From the IMG/VR virus record IMGVR_UViG_3300017706_000426, positions 1 through 22,683 of that record: DNA of 22,683 nucleotides. The stretch is one strand, 5' to 3'. Positions 6,776 through 14,903 of the stretch are shown piece by piece. The position numbers were made by a program, and so were the translations under genes. Below the pieces are notes generated by a model that was given only the letters and a program-made list of their open reading frames with translations, was not told the DNA's origin and made no database searches. How positions within the stretch are numbered: the first letter of the stretch is position 1; the number at the start of each line of letters is the position of its first letter. The stretch is from a virus.

Positions 6776-8454
6776 GCAGCTTTAAATCCAACTTAAATCC
6801 AGAATTTAGATCTAAGTTTAGTGAAGATATTTTTAATCAAAAGTATAGGCACGAGGGTGCGGAAACTTGGGATGCATTATCCAAGACAGTAATTGATGAA
6901 GTGTGTGGTGATCTACTGCCACGAGACGAAATAGACCAGCTCACTCAATATGTGCGTGAGATGAAATTTATCCCCGGCGGCAGATATCTTTATTACGCTG
7001 GGCGTCCTAATAAATTCTTTAATAACTGTTATCTCCTAAAGGCCGAGGAAGATAGTCGTGAAGATTGGGCTAACCTATCGTGGAAGTCTGAAAGCGCTCT
7101 TATGACCGGCGGCGGAATCGGCATAGATTATTCAGTGTACCGGGCTAGTGGTTCTCCCATCGCCAAGACCGGGGGCCAAGCTAGTGGGCCTATCCCAAAA
7201 ATGAACATGATCAACGAGATTGGTCGCCGGGTTATGCAAGGGGGCTCTCGTAGGAGTGCTATATATGCCAGCCTGAATTGGAAGCATGGCGACATACATG
7301 AGTTCTTGGGGGCTAAGGATTGGGGCAACATGCCGGTGGGAAGCACTGGAAAGACCTTGTGGGACATCAAGCAAGAAGACTTTAACTTCCCTGCCCCGTT
7401 AGACATGACAAACATCTCGGTGAACTACGATACAGAGTGGCTGTTGAACTACTACAAGACCGGGGATGTGGGTGATGTATTTGTGAAGAACGTGCGTCAG
7501 GCTATGCGGTCTGCCGAGCCGGGTTTCTCATTCAACTTCTTTGATAAGGAAAATGACACGCTGCGTAATGCCTGCACTGAAGTAACTTCAGCGGATGACA
7601 GTGACGTGTGTAACTTAGGCTCAATCAACATGGGCCGCATTGAAGACATAGACGAGATGGCGGAAGTGGTCGCACTAGGAACTAAGTTCCTTATTTGCGG
7701 CACCTTAAAAGCTCGTCTGCCCTATGAAAAGGTCTACGAAACTAGAGAGAAGAACCGCCGTCTAGGCCTTGGCCTAATGGGTATGCACGAGTGGTTAATC
7801 CAGAGGGGATCAAAATATGAAGTTACTCCAGAGCTGCATTCGTGGCTGCAGGTATACAAAGGCGTTAGTGATAAAGTATCTCGAGAAACCGCAGACGAGT
7901 TCTCAATATCTAGACCAGTGGCAAACAGAGCCATCGCCCCAACCGGGTCCATTGGTATTCTGGCTGGCACCAGCACTGGCGTTGAGCCTATTTTTGCTGT
8001 TGCTTTTAAGCGTAGGTATCTCAAAGGGACCAGTAGATGGGTATACCAGTACGTGGTGGATAATGCTGCCCAAGTCTTAATCGACCAAGGTGCCGACCCA
8101 AATAGTATTGAAAGCGCTATCGACCTAGCGTCCGACTATGAGCGGCGTATGGCTTTCCAAGCGGATGTTCAGGACTACGTGGATATGTCAATCTCTTCAA
8201 CCATCAACCTACCGGCTTGGGGATCTAAGCTTAACAATGAGGATACGGTAGCTGACTTTGCCCTTACGCTGGCTAAGTATGCACCCCGTCTAAGAGGCTT
8301 CACTTGTTATCCTGACGGCAGCCGAGGCGGTCAGCCACTCACATCTGTGCCCTATTCAGAAGCAGTAGAGAAGCTTGGAGAAGAGTTCGAAGAGCATATT
8401 GAAACCCTTGATATTTGCGAAATATCTGGAACCGGCGGATCTTGCGGAACATGA
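6772..8454 (+). CDS. nrdJ: Ribonucleotide reductase, probably class II (B12-dependent)
   Basis: The 560-residue enzyme reduces ribonucleotides to deoxyribonucleotides for phage DNA synthesis. The active-site finger loop is Asn266-x-Cys268-x-Glu270 (NACTE). The redox pair is Cys86 (NNCYLL) with Cys280 (DVCNLGSIN), and Cys549 and Cys558 at the extreme C-terminus would regenerate it. APTGSIGILAGTSTGVEP (389-406) is the phosphate-binding/barrel segment common to class I and II enzymes. I favour class II because the protein is short, lacks an N-terminal ATP-cone and has no small radical-generating subunit in the following genes. A small subunit outside the window cannot be excluded. If class II, activity depends on adenosylcobalamin from the host. 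It is ATGA-linked at both ends to neighbours. Confidence 0.85.
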   Translation: MSSFKSNLNPEFRSKFSEDIFNQKYRHEGAETWDALSKTVIDEVCGDLLPRDEIDQLTQYVREMKFIPGGRYLYYAGRPNKFFNNCYLLKAEEDSREDWANLSWKSESALMTGGGIGIDYSVYRASGSPIAKTGGQASGPIPKMNMINEIGRRVMQGGSRRSAIYASLNWKHGDIHEFLGAKDWGNMPVGSTGKTLWDIKQEDFNFPAPLDMTNISVNYDTEWLLNYYKTGDVGDVFVKNVRQAMRSAEPGFSFNFFDKENDTLRNACTEVTSADDSDVCNLGSINMGRIEDIDEMAEVVALGTKFLICGTLKARLPYEKVYETREKNRRLGLGLMGMHEWLIQRGSKYEVTPELHSWLQVYKGVSDKVSRETADEFSISRPVANRAIAPTGSIGILAGTSTGVEPIFAVAFKRRYLKGTSRWVYQYVVDNAAQVLIDQGADPNSIESAIDLASDYERRMAFQADVQDYVDMSISSTINLPAWGSKLNNEDTVADFALTLAKYAPRLRGFTCYPDGSRGGQPLTSVPYSEAVEKLGEEFEEHIETLDICEISGTGGSCGT

Positions 8455-8606
8455 GTGCGGGTAACATTAAAGGAGCATTCTGGGCTTCGGGGGTAGTGGC
8501 TCTTATAATAGCCTTGCTCCCGGTGCTAGTCGCCATGACTTATCCAGAGTACCCTAAGTACTGTAAATTAAGCATTCTGCTACCGTGCGTGGGTGTGGAT
8601 GATTAA
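8451..8606 (+). CDS. One-helix membrane microprotein (51 aa)
   Basis: The product is a short N-terminal segment (MSAGNIKG), one hydrophobic helix at about residues 9-29 (AFWASGVVALIIALLPVLVAM) and a polar tail with two cysteines. The start overlaps the ribonucleotide reductase stop as ATGA, and the stop overlaps the next start, so it is placed like a real gene in the coupled operon. I know no family for it. A small membrane protein can be a holin, a superinfection-exclusion factor or a membrane anchor, but its early-gene position away from the endolysin argues against the standard holin role. A non-functional overlap product remains possible. Confidence 0.6.
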   Translation: MSAGNIKGAFWASGVVALIIALLPVLVAMTYPEYPKYCKLSILLPCVGVDD

Positions 8607-9024
8607 GGGGTTCAGTGCAGAGGACCATGCCCGGTACGACCAACCGGCCAGACAAACAGCCAAGAGGTTTTGGAGAGCCAATGGCTACGAGTGCTACGAC
8701 CATGAAAATGAGTATGATGTAGACCTCGTAGTCAAAGGCAAAGGGCGTAATTTCTTCTGCGAACCCGAGGTTAAAACCGGGTGGCATGGGTTGAAATTTC
8801 CCTTTGAAACCTTACATATACCAATACGGAAGGCCAAGTTTTTAGACCGGCCCACCGTCTTTATTGTGTTCAATAGCAGCCTCCATCGAGGGGCTGTGGT
8901 GAGCAGACAATACCTCAAATCCGCCCCAAGAAAAAAGGTACCCAATAACCGGGTACCCACAGGCGAATTATTCTTCGACATACCTGTTGATCAGGTTAAA
9001 TTCTTCAGCTTTTTAGGAGTGTAA
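8599..9024 (+). CDS. PD-(D/E)XK-like nuclease candidate (141 aa)
   Basis: The sequence has the layout of a small restriction-like fold. An N-terminal helix (QPARQTAKRFWRANGY) is followed by Tyr-Asp40-Val-Asp42-Leu-Val-Val, then Glu57-Val-Lys59 (CEPEVKTGW), matching D...ExK. A later strand (RPTVFIVFNSSL) and basic stretches would complete a nuclease core. Substrate and role are unknown; DNA processing or host DNA breakdown are possibilities. I chose the ATG that overlaps the previous stop (ATGATTAA); a GTG two codons upstream is an alternative. Its last third carries a perfect seven-pair inverted repeat that acts on the other strand as a terminator for the late operon. The codons for Val-Pro-Asn-Asn-Arg-Val-Pro therefore serve two purposes. 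Confidence 0.6.
   Translation: MIKGFSAEDHARYDQPARQTAKRFWRANGYECYDHENEYDVDLVVKGKGRNFFCEPEVKTGWHGLKFPFETLHIPIRKAKFLDRPTVFIVFNSSLHRGAVVSRQYLKSAPRKKVPNNRVPTGELFFDIPVDQVKFFSFLGV
8931..8957 (-). terminator. Distal late-operon terminator inside an opposing gene
   Basis: Read on the minus strand, GGTACCC, a seven-base loop and GGGTACC form a perfect seven-pair stem followed by six T residues. It lies about 310 bases beyond the end of the last late gene and within the coding sequence of the PD-(D/E)XK-like gene. It would catch late transcripts that pass the first hairpin. Confidence 0.75.
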
Positions 9025-9025
9025 T

Positions 9026-9190
9026 ATGACCCTCACTATGCCCTTTGGAGCGTTTGCTCCAGCCTATCAAATGACCTACACACTGCCCGTATTCAGCCTG
9101 CCAATGATGCCGGTTTGTACGGTGGTAATGGTAGAAAAAGACAATGAAATCAAAGAAAAAGCCTCTGAGGATATTGACCCCGAGGCTTAA
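9026..9190 (+). CDS. Small hypothetical protein (54 aa)
   Basis: This short gene begins two bases after the previous stop, with AGGAG at a seven-base spacing from the ATG. The N-terminal two thirds are apolar and rich in Met, Pro, Thr and aromatic residues (MTLTMPFGAFAPAYQ, then PVFSLPMMPV) without being a clear membrane helix. The last 18 residues are highly charged (EKDNEIKEKASEDIDPEA). It closes the + strand operon. Its last codons overlap a minus-strand terminator hairpin, which may explain some of the composition. I do not recognise a family. The good ribosome site and tight packing support expression. Confidence 0.55.
   Translation: MTLTMPFGAFAPAYQMTYTLPVFSLPMMPVCTVVMVEKDNEIKEKASEDIDPEA
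9156..9188 (-). terminator. Proximal late-operon terminator
   Basis: On the minus strand AAGCCTC and GAGGCTT form a seven-pair stem. After one mismatch three further pairs are possible inside the 18-base interior. TTTTT, then CTTT, follows the stem. It lies about 80 bases after the stop of the 1109-residue protein and inside the end of the opposing 54-residue gene. Confidence 0.7.
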
Positions 9191-9241
9191 AAACACTACA
9201 TATTGTGTTGAGCGGTTTGGTCACCGTTCTAGTTAGTTGAG

Positions 9242-9269
9242 CCCCTCGAACTTCGGTTCGGGGGGTTTT
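9242..9269 (+). terminator. UUCG-tetraloop terminator of the + strand operon
   Basis: CCCCTCGAAC and GTTCGGGGGG form a ten-pair stem (one G-T pair) closed as C(TTCG)G, an exceptionally stable tetraloop, followed by TTTT. It ends the replication/nucleotide operon exactly one base before the stop codon of the convergent late gene. On the minus strand the stem is not followed by T residues, so it acts in one direction. Confidence 0.85.
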
Positions 9270-12200
9270 CTATTGCGGTACCAAATCCATCATTTGCTGA
9301 TCAATAGGATCTATTTCATCATCTAATCCCACTAAAACACCCCGGGCTGATATTGCGGTCATAATAGACAGAGCCCCCGGTTCATTACCCCGAGCAACAA
9401 GATCTAAGATACGAGCAAACTCTTCGGGGTATGCCACAATATCACCAATCGTAGCTTCGGCAGCTTCTTGAATTTCCTTGCGCTTACCTTTTGTAAGTGC
9501 GTCTAATAAGTTACGAGTGATGGTAGCCTGCGTGTTAAGAACGCCGTAGCGAAGTGTTACTACACGATCCATAAGCTTCTTTAAATCTGTGTCATAGCTT
9601 GTGTTTGACCCAAATACTTGGCCTCGCATTGATTGACCACCGGCAGCAATGTCATGGATTTCTAACAAACGAACTACCTGTGCGGCTCGCTCTGGGTCAT
9701 TCGAAAAGACTATGTTCAAGGACTTCAATACTGGGCTGGAAGGATCGTTAAGGATATTGCCTACCTGCGCCGGGGAAATCGCTCTGACATTCCCGGAGGG
9801 GTTAGCCCCACTTACGCCCACTACTTTGTTTATCCTCAACACTTCCCGTAGATTTCTTAGAAACGCAGCTTGTATACCTTCTCGAGCTAATGGCCCGGCG
9901 GCATCAACCGCCTCCATGATTTCTGGTAAGAATGTAGGGGCTTGGGGGTTGTTAAATATTTTACCAAAGGCATCATCGGCATTGCCTACCACTTGCGGGT
10001 TTTTTCCTGCTAATTGGTATATGAATTTACTAGCGGCTTTATCCTTAGCTTCCTCTACTACTTGTGCCGCAACCGCCTGCGCCTTAGCGAGTACTTGATC
10101 TGCTTGTCCTAATCCAGATTCCAGAACATTAAGGTCTTCGATAACTGAATTAAATCGGCTTATCACATCTGGGCTGACATTTTCCAAGCGTGTGAGATAG
10201 GGTTGTACTGCATCTACTATCATTTGCCTGTCAGGCGCACGGGCTCCAGTAGCACCTTGTCTAGTCAGGGCGTTCATGGCCTGACCCACCCAAGCTTCCG
10301 ATAACTCTACCGGGATATTCTGTCCTTCGGGGGCGGCAGTCTGCATAGCCCTAACAAAAGATTTCATATACGATGGGTTGCCTGAGTCAAAGGCTTGGTC
10401 AAGAGCTAATAAACCCGCATTATAGGCGTCATCCATTCCGGTGCCTATGCTTGGCACAGCTTGCCGGGCAGCGGCGTCATAGTCTTTTAGTGGGGCTGTA
10501 CTGCGCCAAGTGTTCTGATGATCCTTCCACAGATTCATTGCTTCTTTAAACTGCTCATCATCAATTTCGGCAGCCATTTCGTCAATGCCATCTTTGAGCA
10601 TTTTGATCTTATCAAAAGGCATTTTATCTGCGGCAAGTTGTTTTATACGAGCCTCAAGAAGCGGCCTAATTTCCGTATATACATCTGTAAATGACAGATC
10701 TTGATTCATAAGCCTGCTATCGACGGCCTCTATACTTCCATCTTTTGCATAGCCTTTTGCCATATCAATTAATTTTTTAAACGGCACGGATGCAGCTTGG
10801 TTTGCTAACGTCACTGCGTCTATGGAGTCAATAGCCGTGGAGGCTTGCCTAACCAATTCAGTGAATCGAGGTACATCTAAAGGCTTATAAGGCAGCGTGG
10901 CAAACGCATCATCATACATGGTCTTGGAGCTTAACCACTCAGAGTATAACTGAGGTCCGGTAAGTTGCCGTAGCTTATCTGTTTGTTGCTTGTTCGATCC
11001 GAGGAGATTTCCTCTCTGCGCTTGTATTAGCTTTTGTGTAATTTCGTTCCGGGACTGTGCTTTGGACAATTCACTAGCTGCGGTATCGGCTTGTCCCTTC
11101 GCTGCGTCCACAGTTCGATTAGCAGTTAATACATCTCCTAAAACTGGGTTTGCTATACCTTCGGCAGCTCGATCTACGGCCACCTCTCCGCCCAGATCAT
11201 CTGAGGTCTTAGTAAGTGCGGCGTCCATACCCTCTAAAAATTCAGACTCTTGCTGCCTTACAGCGGTCCCTTTAGGTAATTGCCGACTACGCAAGTCGGC
11301 TATCTTCGATACCATATCCCCGGCTAGTCTCTCTAAGAACTGCTCGTGTCCTTCCGGGTCTAGGGGTTGTCTCCACGCATATGCCCGATCCACGTATTCT
11401 TTTACGCCTTCACGCAAAGCAGTTGTGGTGCTTAACGCAACGTCTTCACTACCCAACAACTCAGCATTAAAATTAGCATTTTTGCGGAGAACTTCCCCGA
11501 GGATACGAACTCTTTCAGCAATTACCTCATTAGGCGCATTGGCTAGATTGGGGTCTAGCTCGGACACTACCATAAATCCTACTTCAGCATCTCGAGTTTT
11601 ACTGCCAAGGCCTTTTATGCCTTTAGTACCTTTTCCAAGTAGGAATTTGGCCCCTCGTCCCAGCTTCACTAAAGCACCCAGACCAGCGGAAAAAGCTACG
11701 TTGTCTGCAAATATAGATAGATTGGGGTTGTCATCAGCCTCGAGGCCTATGGCCTCTACTAAATCATCGCCAACCAGAGCTTCAGAGCCAGATGGTGCTG
11801 TGGCAGTAGCTCCTATGTTTGCCCCCGTACCAAGAATAAATGTATTAACCAAATTAGACGCCGCATCACGCAATTCAGCGGGAGATCTTCCCTTACGATT
11901 AACCTTCGACCACTGCTTCGCCACGTAGTTAGCCATTTTAGGTGTGATGTTATACGCTTTGGACAGAGAGTTGGCTAATCCCAGACCAGAAGCACCCCCA
12001 ATCATAGTGGATATAACTTCTTGCCCTACCGCATCGAGATTGTTTTCGGGCGGTAGCGTAGGAAAGTTTTCTTTAACATAATCGGTTTCGTTTCCGGTTA
12101 TAGCATCCGCAGCAAATTCCACACTTTGGGCAACCGCTTTAGGTACTTGAAGTACTCCCCCAGCACCGCTTCTAAAAATCTTACCGCCACGCTCGCCTAA

Positions 12201-12599
12201 AAAACGATCTATGTTTCGCATCTCTGGAGTTGGCACAATATAGGTCTGCTTATTACCCTCACTGTCGGTAATAGTTTGCGTAGCGTCTCCGCCTTGCTCT
12301 TGGAATATGCGTTGGTTTTCTGCGTCAATAGCCTGATCGTATATACGCCGCTGTACACTAGGCTCGGCGTTGGCAAAAGCCGGGTCGTTACTAAGCTGTT
12401 GGTACACTACATTGTCTTCATCGAATGCAGTAACTCCCATACGCTCAAGAAATCCCATAGGCTTTAGATATTGGTCGGCGGAGAATGGTTTCTCCTCCGC
12501 CACTATTACCTCTTCCTCTTCGTCTTCAGGGAGATCATCCCACGGGAATGTTTGATTAGTATCCTGTGGGAGATCATCCCACGGCATTTTATCAGCCAT
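9270..12599 (-). CDS. Large putative internal virion (ejection) protein, 1109 aa
   Basis: This is the last and largest late gene. The N-terminus holds two copies of PWDDLP (residues 6-11 and 19-24) then a Glu-rich stretch. Most of the rest is long helical, Ala/Gln/Asp-rich sequence. Around residues 135-345 lie glycine-rich apolar segments (SGAGGVLQVPKAVAQ; FILGTGANIGATATA; LGRGAKFLLGKGTKG) that could interact with membranes. I see no enzyme motif. Size, composition and position after the lysozyme-domain virion protein match proteins such as T7 gp16 that are packaged in the head and ejected into the cell envelope to carry DNA inside. This is inference from context. AGGA lies eight bases before the ATG. 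A multi-domain tail protein is the main alternative. Confidence 0.65.
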   Translation of the reverse strand: MADKMPWDDLPQDTNQTFPWDDLPEDEEEEVIVAEEKPFSADQYLKPMGFLERMGVTAFDEDNVVYQQLSNDPAFANAEPSVQRRIYDQAIDAENQRIFQEQGGDATQTITDSEGNKQTYIVPTPEMRNIDRFLGERGGKIFRSGAGGVLQVPKAVAQSVEFAADAITGNETDYVKENFPTLPPENNLDAVGQEVISTMIGGASGLGLANSLSKAYNITPKMANYVAKQWSKVNRKGRSPAELRDAASNLVNTFILGTGANIGATATAPSGSEALVGDDLVEAIGLEADDNPNLSIFADNVAFSAGLGALVKLGRGAKFLLGKGTKGIKGLGSKTRDAEVGFMVVSELDPNLANAPNEVIAERVRILGEVLRKNANFNAELLGSEDVALSTTTALREGVKEYVDRAYAWRQPLDPEGHEQFLERLAGDMVSKIADLRSRQLPKGTAVRQQESEFLEGMDAALTKTSDDLGGEVAVDRAAEGIANPVLGDVLTANRTVDAAKGQADTAASELSKAQSRNEITQKLIQAQRGNLLGSNKQQTDKLRQLTGPQLYSEWLSSKTMYDDAFATLPYKPLDVPRFTELVRQASTAIDSIDAVTLANQAASVPFKKLIDMAKGYAKDGSIEAVDSRLMNQDLSFTDVYTEIRPLLEARIKQLAADKMPFDKIKMLKDGIDEMAAEIDDEQFKEAMNLWKDHQNTWRSTAPLKDYDAAARQAVPSIGTGMDDAYNAGLLALDQAFDSGNPSYMKSFVRAMQTAAPEGQNIPVELSEAWVGQAMNALTRQGATGARAPDRQMIVDAVQPYLTRLENVSPDVISRFNSVIEDLNVLESGLGQADQVLAKAQAVAAQVVEEAKDKAASKFIYQLAGKNPQVVGNADDAFGKIFNNPQAPTFLPEIMEAVDAAGPLAREGIQAAFLRNLREVLRINKVVGVSGANPSGNVRAISPAQVGNILNDPSSPVLKSLNIVFSNDPERAAQVVRLLEIHDIAAGGQSMRGQVFGSNTSYDTDLKKLMDRVVTLRYGVLNTQATITRNLLDALTKGKRKEIQEAAEATIGDIVAYPEEFARILDLVARGNEPGALSIMTAISARGVLVGLDDEIDPIDQQMMDLVPQ
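12529..12584 (-). repeat. Two 17-bp direct repeats encoding PWDDLP
   Basis: GGGAGATCATCCCACGG occurs twice without mismatch, 39 bases (13 codons) apart, near the 5' end of the 1109-residue gene. Each copy encodes Pro-Trp-Asp-Asp-Leu-Pro on the minus strand. Identity at the DNA level suggests a recent duplication or strong selection on the peptide. Confidence 0.85.
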
Positions 12600-12608
12600 C
12601 AGTATATC

Positions 12609-14903
12609 CTATGGTTTCGTCTTTGTGACGTAAGTTGTCCCATCACTTTGCAGCACATTAAACTTTGTGCCAGATGGAGCCGCATCCCATTTAGCCACAT
12701 CTGCACGGGAGCGGCCTAATGTTTCGATATTTGCATCCGCACTTGGAAACGACACATTACCGTTCATCCACCCTATGTAATCAGGTAAATCTCGGTTACT
12801 TTGCACAGATAAATCACTTAGACGTTCTTCCACCGTCATCAGATCATTACCAACATCTCTTCCGTAGCGGCCTAGTTCTTGGATCGAAGTCCGATTACGT
12901 GTTCCTATTGCCAGATTATTCGCAGCTTCGGTTCTTTCTCTGGAGAATCTCTGCATACCGGAGGCAAAGTCCTCAATCCCGTTTCCGCTTAACATAGAAT
13001 TTCTAATGTTATTATAGTCGGCATTTGAAAATCCGTTACCTTGCTGGCCTAAAGCTTTACCGGCAGCAAATATGTATCGGATCATAGCCGAGGAGAACTC
13101 TTTATACACTTGAGCTTCACTCTCTGTCCCTTGGTAATTGGCGCTATTCAAATAATCCTGCACCTTAGCTTCTACAGAAGACCTAGTTTCACCTTCTGCC
13201 CCTAAACCAATCACGTCTAAGAGTGCCCCCACCTCACGTTTAGCACTAACAAAACTGGAAACTGCCGTACCACCAATGGCAGTTAATACTTGAGGATGCT
13301 GCCGGGCTAGTTTTTCGAGTTCATAGCCTTGTTGAGTAACATCAATAGCATTGGTCACCCCATCAAAACCGGCATCTAACTCTGCAGAGGCTCGGGACAC
13401 TGCCTGCGCCCCCATTTTCTCAATATCAACCGAGGATAATCCCGTATAACCGTTCGGGTTATCCTCCGTCTGCGGCATTATACTTTCTGAACTACCCATT
13501 GGCATGAAGGATTGATCCGCCCCTACTGTGCCCGGAACCATAACTCCATTAATAAAGGCTACTGCCTCGTCCCCCTCTGAAGTTTCCTTAAATGAAGTCA
13601 TTAAGGCTTCTCTATGTTTGGGGTAAGTTAACGTCATATACGCCTCACCCTCGGCAATAAGTGTTGGATCACCGCTCGCTATTTTTAACTGGGCGTCTGC
13701 GTACAATGCTCGTACCGTACCTGCGTCCAACTTAGTTACTTTTGAAGACGTGCTTAAAGAAGCTTTGGCGGCGGCAACCATTTCTGCCTGCTTCTCTGGT
13801 AAAGCAGTTCTGTATTCTGGGCTCTTGAGCAAACTTGCTACTACTAATCCCTCGAAGCTAGTGGGGTCATCCTTATCAATCCCATCTGGTCTAGGAGGTT
13901 CGATTATAAATGTTTCTTGCGTTCGATCCCCAGCGGTACTGGTTTCCTCTATCCCCCCTGCCATAGCATGTGTTCTAGCGTAGTCTGTTAGGCTAGTTCC
14001 GTTGGAGTCTTTTTCATTATACTTGCCATCCGTAATCAAGAACTGTTTTAAGCCGCTCTTACCACCTAGATGCGCTACGGCGACTAAGCTGGATTCAGTT
14101 AACGTGACGCCATTAATCTCTGTGCCTATAAACTTATCCAAGCCTTCGGATTTTATGTATTGTGAAATGTCACTAAAGTGCCAATCCGCAATCTTCTCTT
14201 GCTCGGCTTCTGGCATATTCAGCATGTCTTTAGCGGTATAATTCGTACCGGCAACTGCGTTGTAATCGGCTAATCTAGCATCACCAAATTGATAACGCCC
14301 CGCAAACATCTTACCATCTGGGTTAACATTCTTAGCTGTAAGATCCCCGCTGCCACGGCTTTCAGTATTAGCAAGGCTTCTCCGTACACCTTTAGGTTCC
14401 CGTGGCCCCTTCAGGTCGGACATAGATTCCTTAAAGGCCTCGTCCATCTGTGCTTCTATTTCAGGTGGCTTCGGCCCTCTATTCTTATAAACGCTGGCGG
14501 CGGCTAGTTTTCCTAGTCTGCCATCCTTGATTAAATCTTGGTATAATGTGCGAACACCGCTTACATCGTCATTTTCGACTTCTAGCTGACTGTATACATG
14601 GTTGGTAAAATTTAGATTGTTAGAATCTAGTCCTAAACCATCCACGATAGACTTGGCTGCCTTTAGCCGTTGTGAATTCTTTTTCTCTTCAGCTTTTTGT
14701 TCTGCCAGAGCTTCCTCTCTCTTTTTCTTGCGGTCTGCCTCTTCTTCAAGGCGCATCATCTGCTCTTGCTTGAATCGGCCTTCCATACCCGCCCCTATAG
14801 AGCGGATTAAAGTACCAAAGCCTTCATCAACAGCACTTTTCTTTTCAGGAGCGTAGCTGATTTTGCCTGCGTAAAAATCCCGTTCTACATCACGCCAACC
14901 CAT
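12609..14903 (-). CDS. Virion protein with lysozyme/transglycosylase-like domain
   Basis: The 764-residue protein starts with a short conserved-looking head, then a charged coiled coil (about 45-82, rich in Glu, Lys, Arg, Gln). A domain at about 172-312 looks like a lytic transglycosylase. It has RRSLANTES with candidate catalytic Glu181, AGRYQFGDARLADY at 201-214 and SSLVAVAHLGGKSGL at 271-285. The remaining 450 residues are helical with no motif I know. It probably opens peptidoglycan locally during DNA entry, in the manner of the transglycosylase domain of T7 gp16, here on a different protein from the largest one. GAGGAG precedes the ATG, which overlaps the upstream gene by 14 bases. Only nine bases separate it from the 1109-residue gene. 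The enzymatic domain is well supported; the virion location is inferred from context. Confidence 0.7.
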   Translation of the reverse strand: MGWRDVERDFYAGKISYAPEKKSAVDEGFGTLIRSIGAGMEGRFKQEQMMRLEEEADRKKKREEALAEQKAEEKKNSQRLKAAKSIVDGLGLDSNNLNFTNHVYSQLEVENDDVSGVRTLYQDLIKDGRLGKLAAASVYKNRGPKPPEIEAQMDEAFKESMSDLKGPREPKGVRRSLANTESRGSGDLTAKNVNPDGKMFAGRYQFGDARLADYNAVAGTNYTAKDMLNMPEAEQEKIADWHFSDISQYIKSEGLDKFIGTEINGVTLTESSLVAVAHLGGKSGLKQFLITDGKYNEKDSNGTSLTDYARTHAMAGGIEETSTAGDRTQETFIIEPPRPDGIDKDDPTSFEGLVVASLLKSPEYRTALPEKQAEMVAAAKASLSTSSKVTKLDAGTVRALYADAQLKIASGDPTLIAEGEAYMTLTYPKHREALMTSFKETSEGDEAVAFINGVMVPGTVGADQSFMPMGSSESIMPQTEDNPNGYTGLSSVDIEKMGAQAVSRASAELDAGFDGVTNAIDVTQQGYELEKLARQHPQVLTAIGGTAVSSFVSAKREVGALLDVIGLGAEGETRSSVEAKVQDYLNSANYQGTESEAQVYKEFSSAMIRYIFAAGKALGQQGNGFSNADYNNIRNSMLSGNGIEDFASGMQRFSRERTEAANNLAIGTRNRTSIQELGRYGRDVGNDLMTVEERLSDLSVQSNRDLPDYIGWMNGNVSFPSADANIETLGRSRADVAKWDAAPSGTKFNVLQSDGTTYVTKTKP

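Noticed and set aside
8481-8509. TATAAT within the membrane microprotein gene
   Set aside because: No -35 box at 16-18 bases; the hexamer is part of codons for the hydrophobic helix.
8451-8606. Calling the 51-residue membrane protein a holin
   Set aside because: It belongs to the early nucleotide operon on the strand opposite the lysis cassette; one membrane helix alone is not enough evidence.
9649-10098. 149-residue open frame on the + strand
   Set aside because: Antisense to the 1109-residue gene, no motif and no operon context.
10990-11928. 312-residue open frame on the + strand
   Set aside because: It lies antisense within the 1109-residue late gene, is Ser/Pro/Arg-rich low-information sequence without domain motifs or coupling to neighbours, and the opposing frame is longer and better supported.
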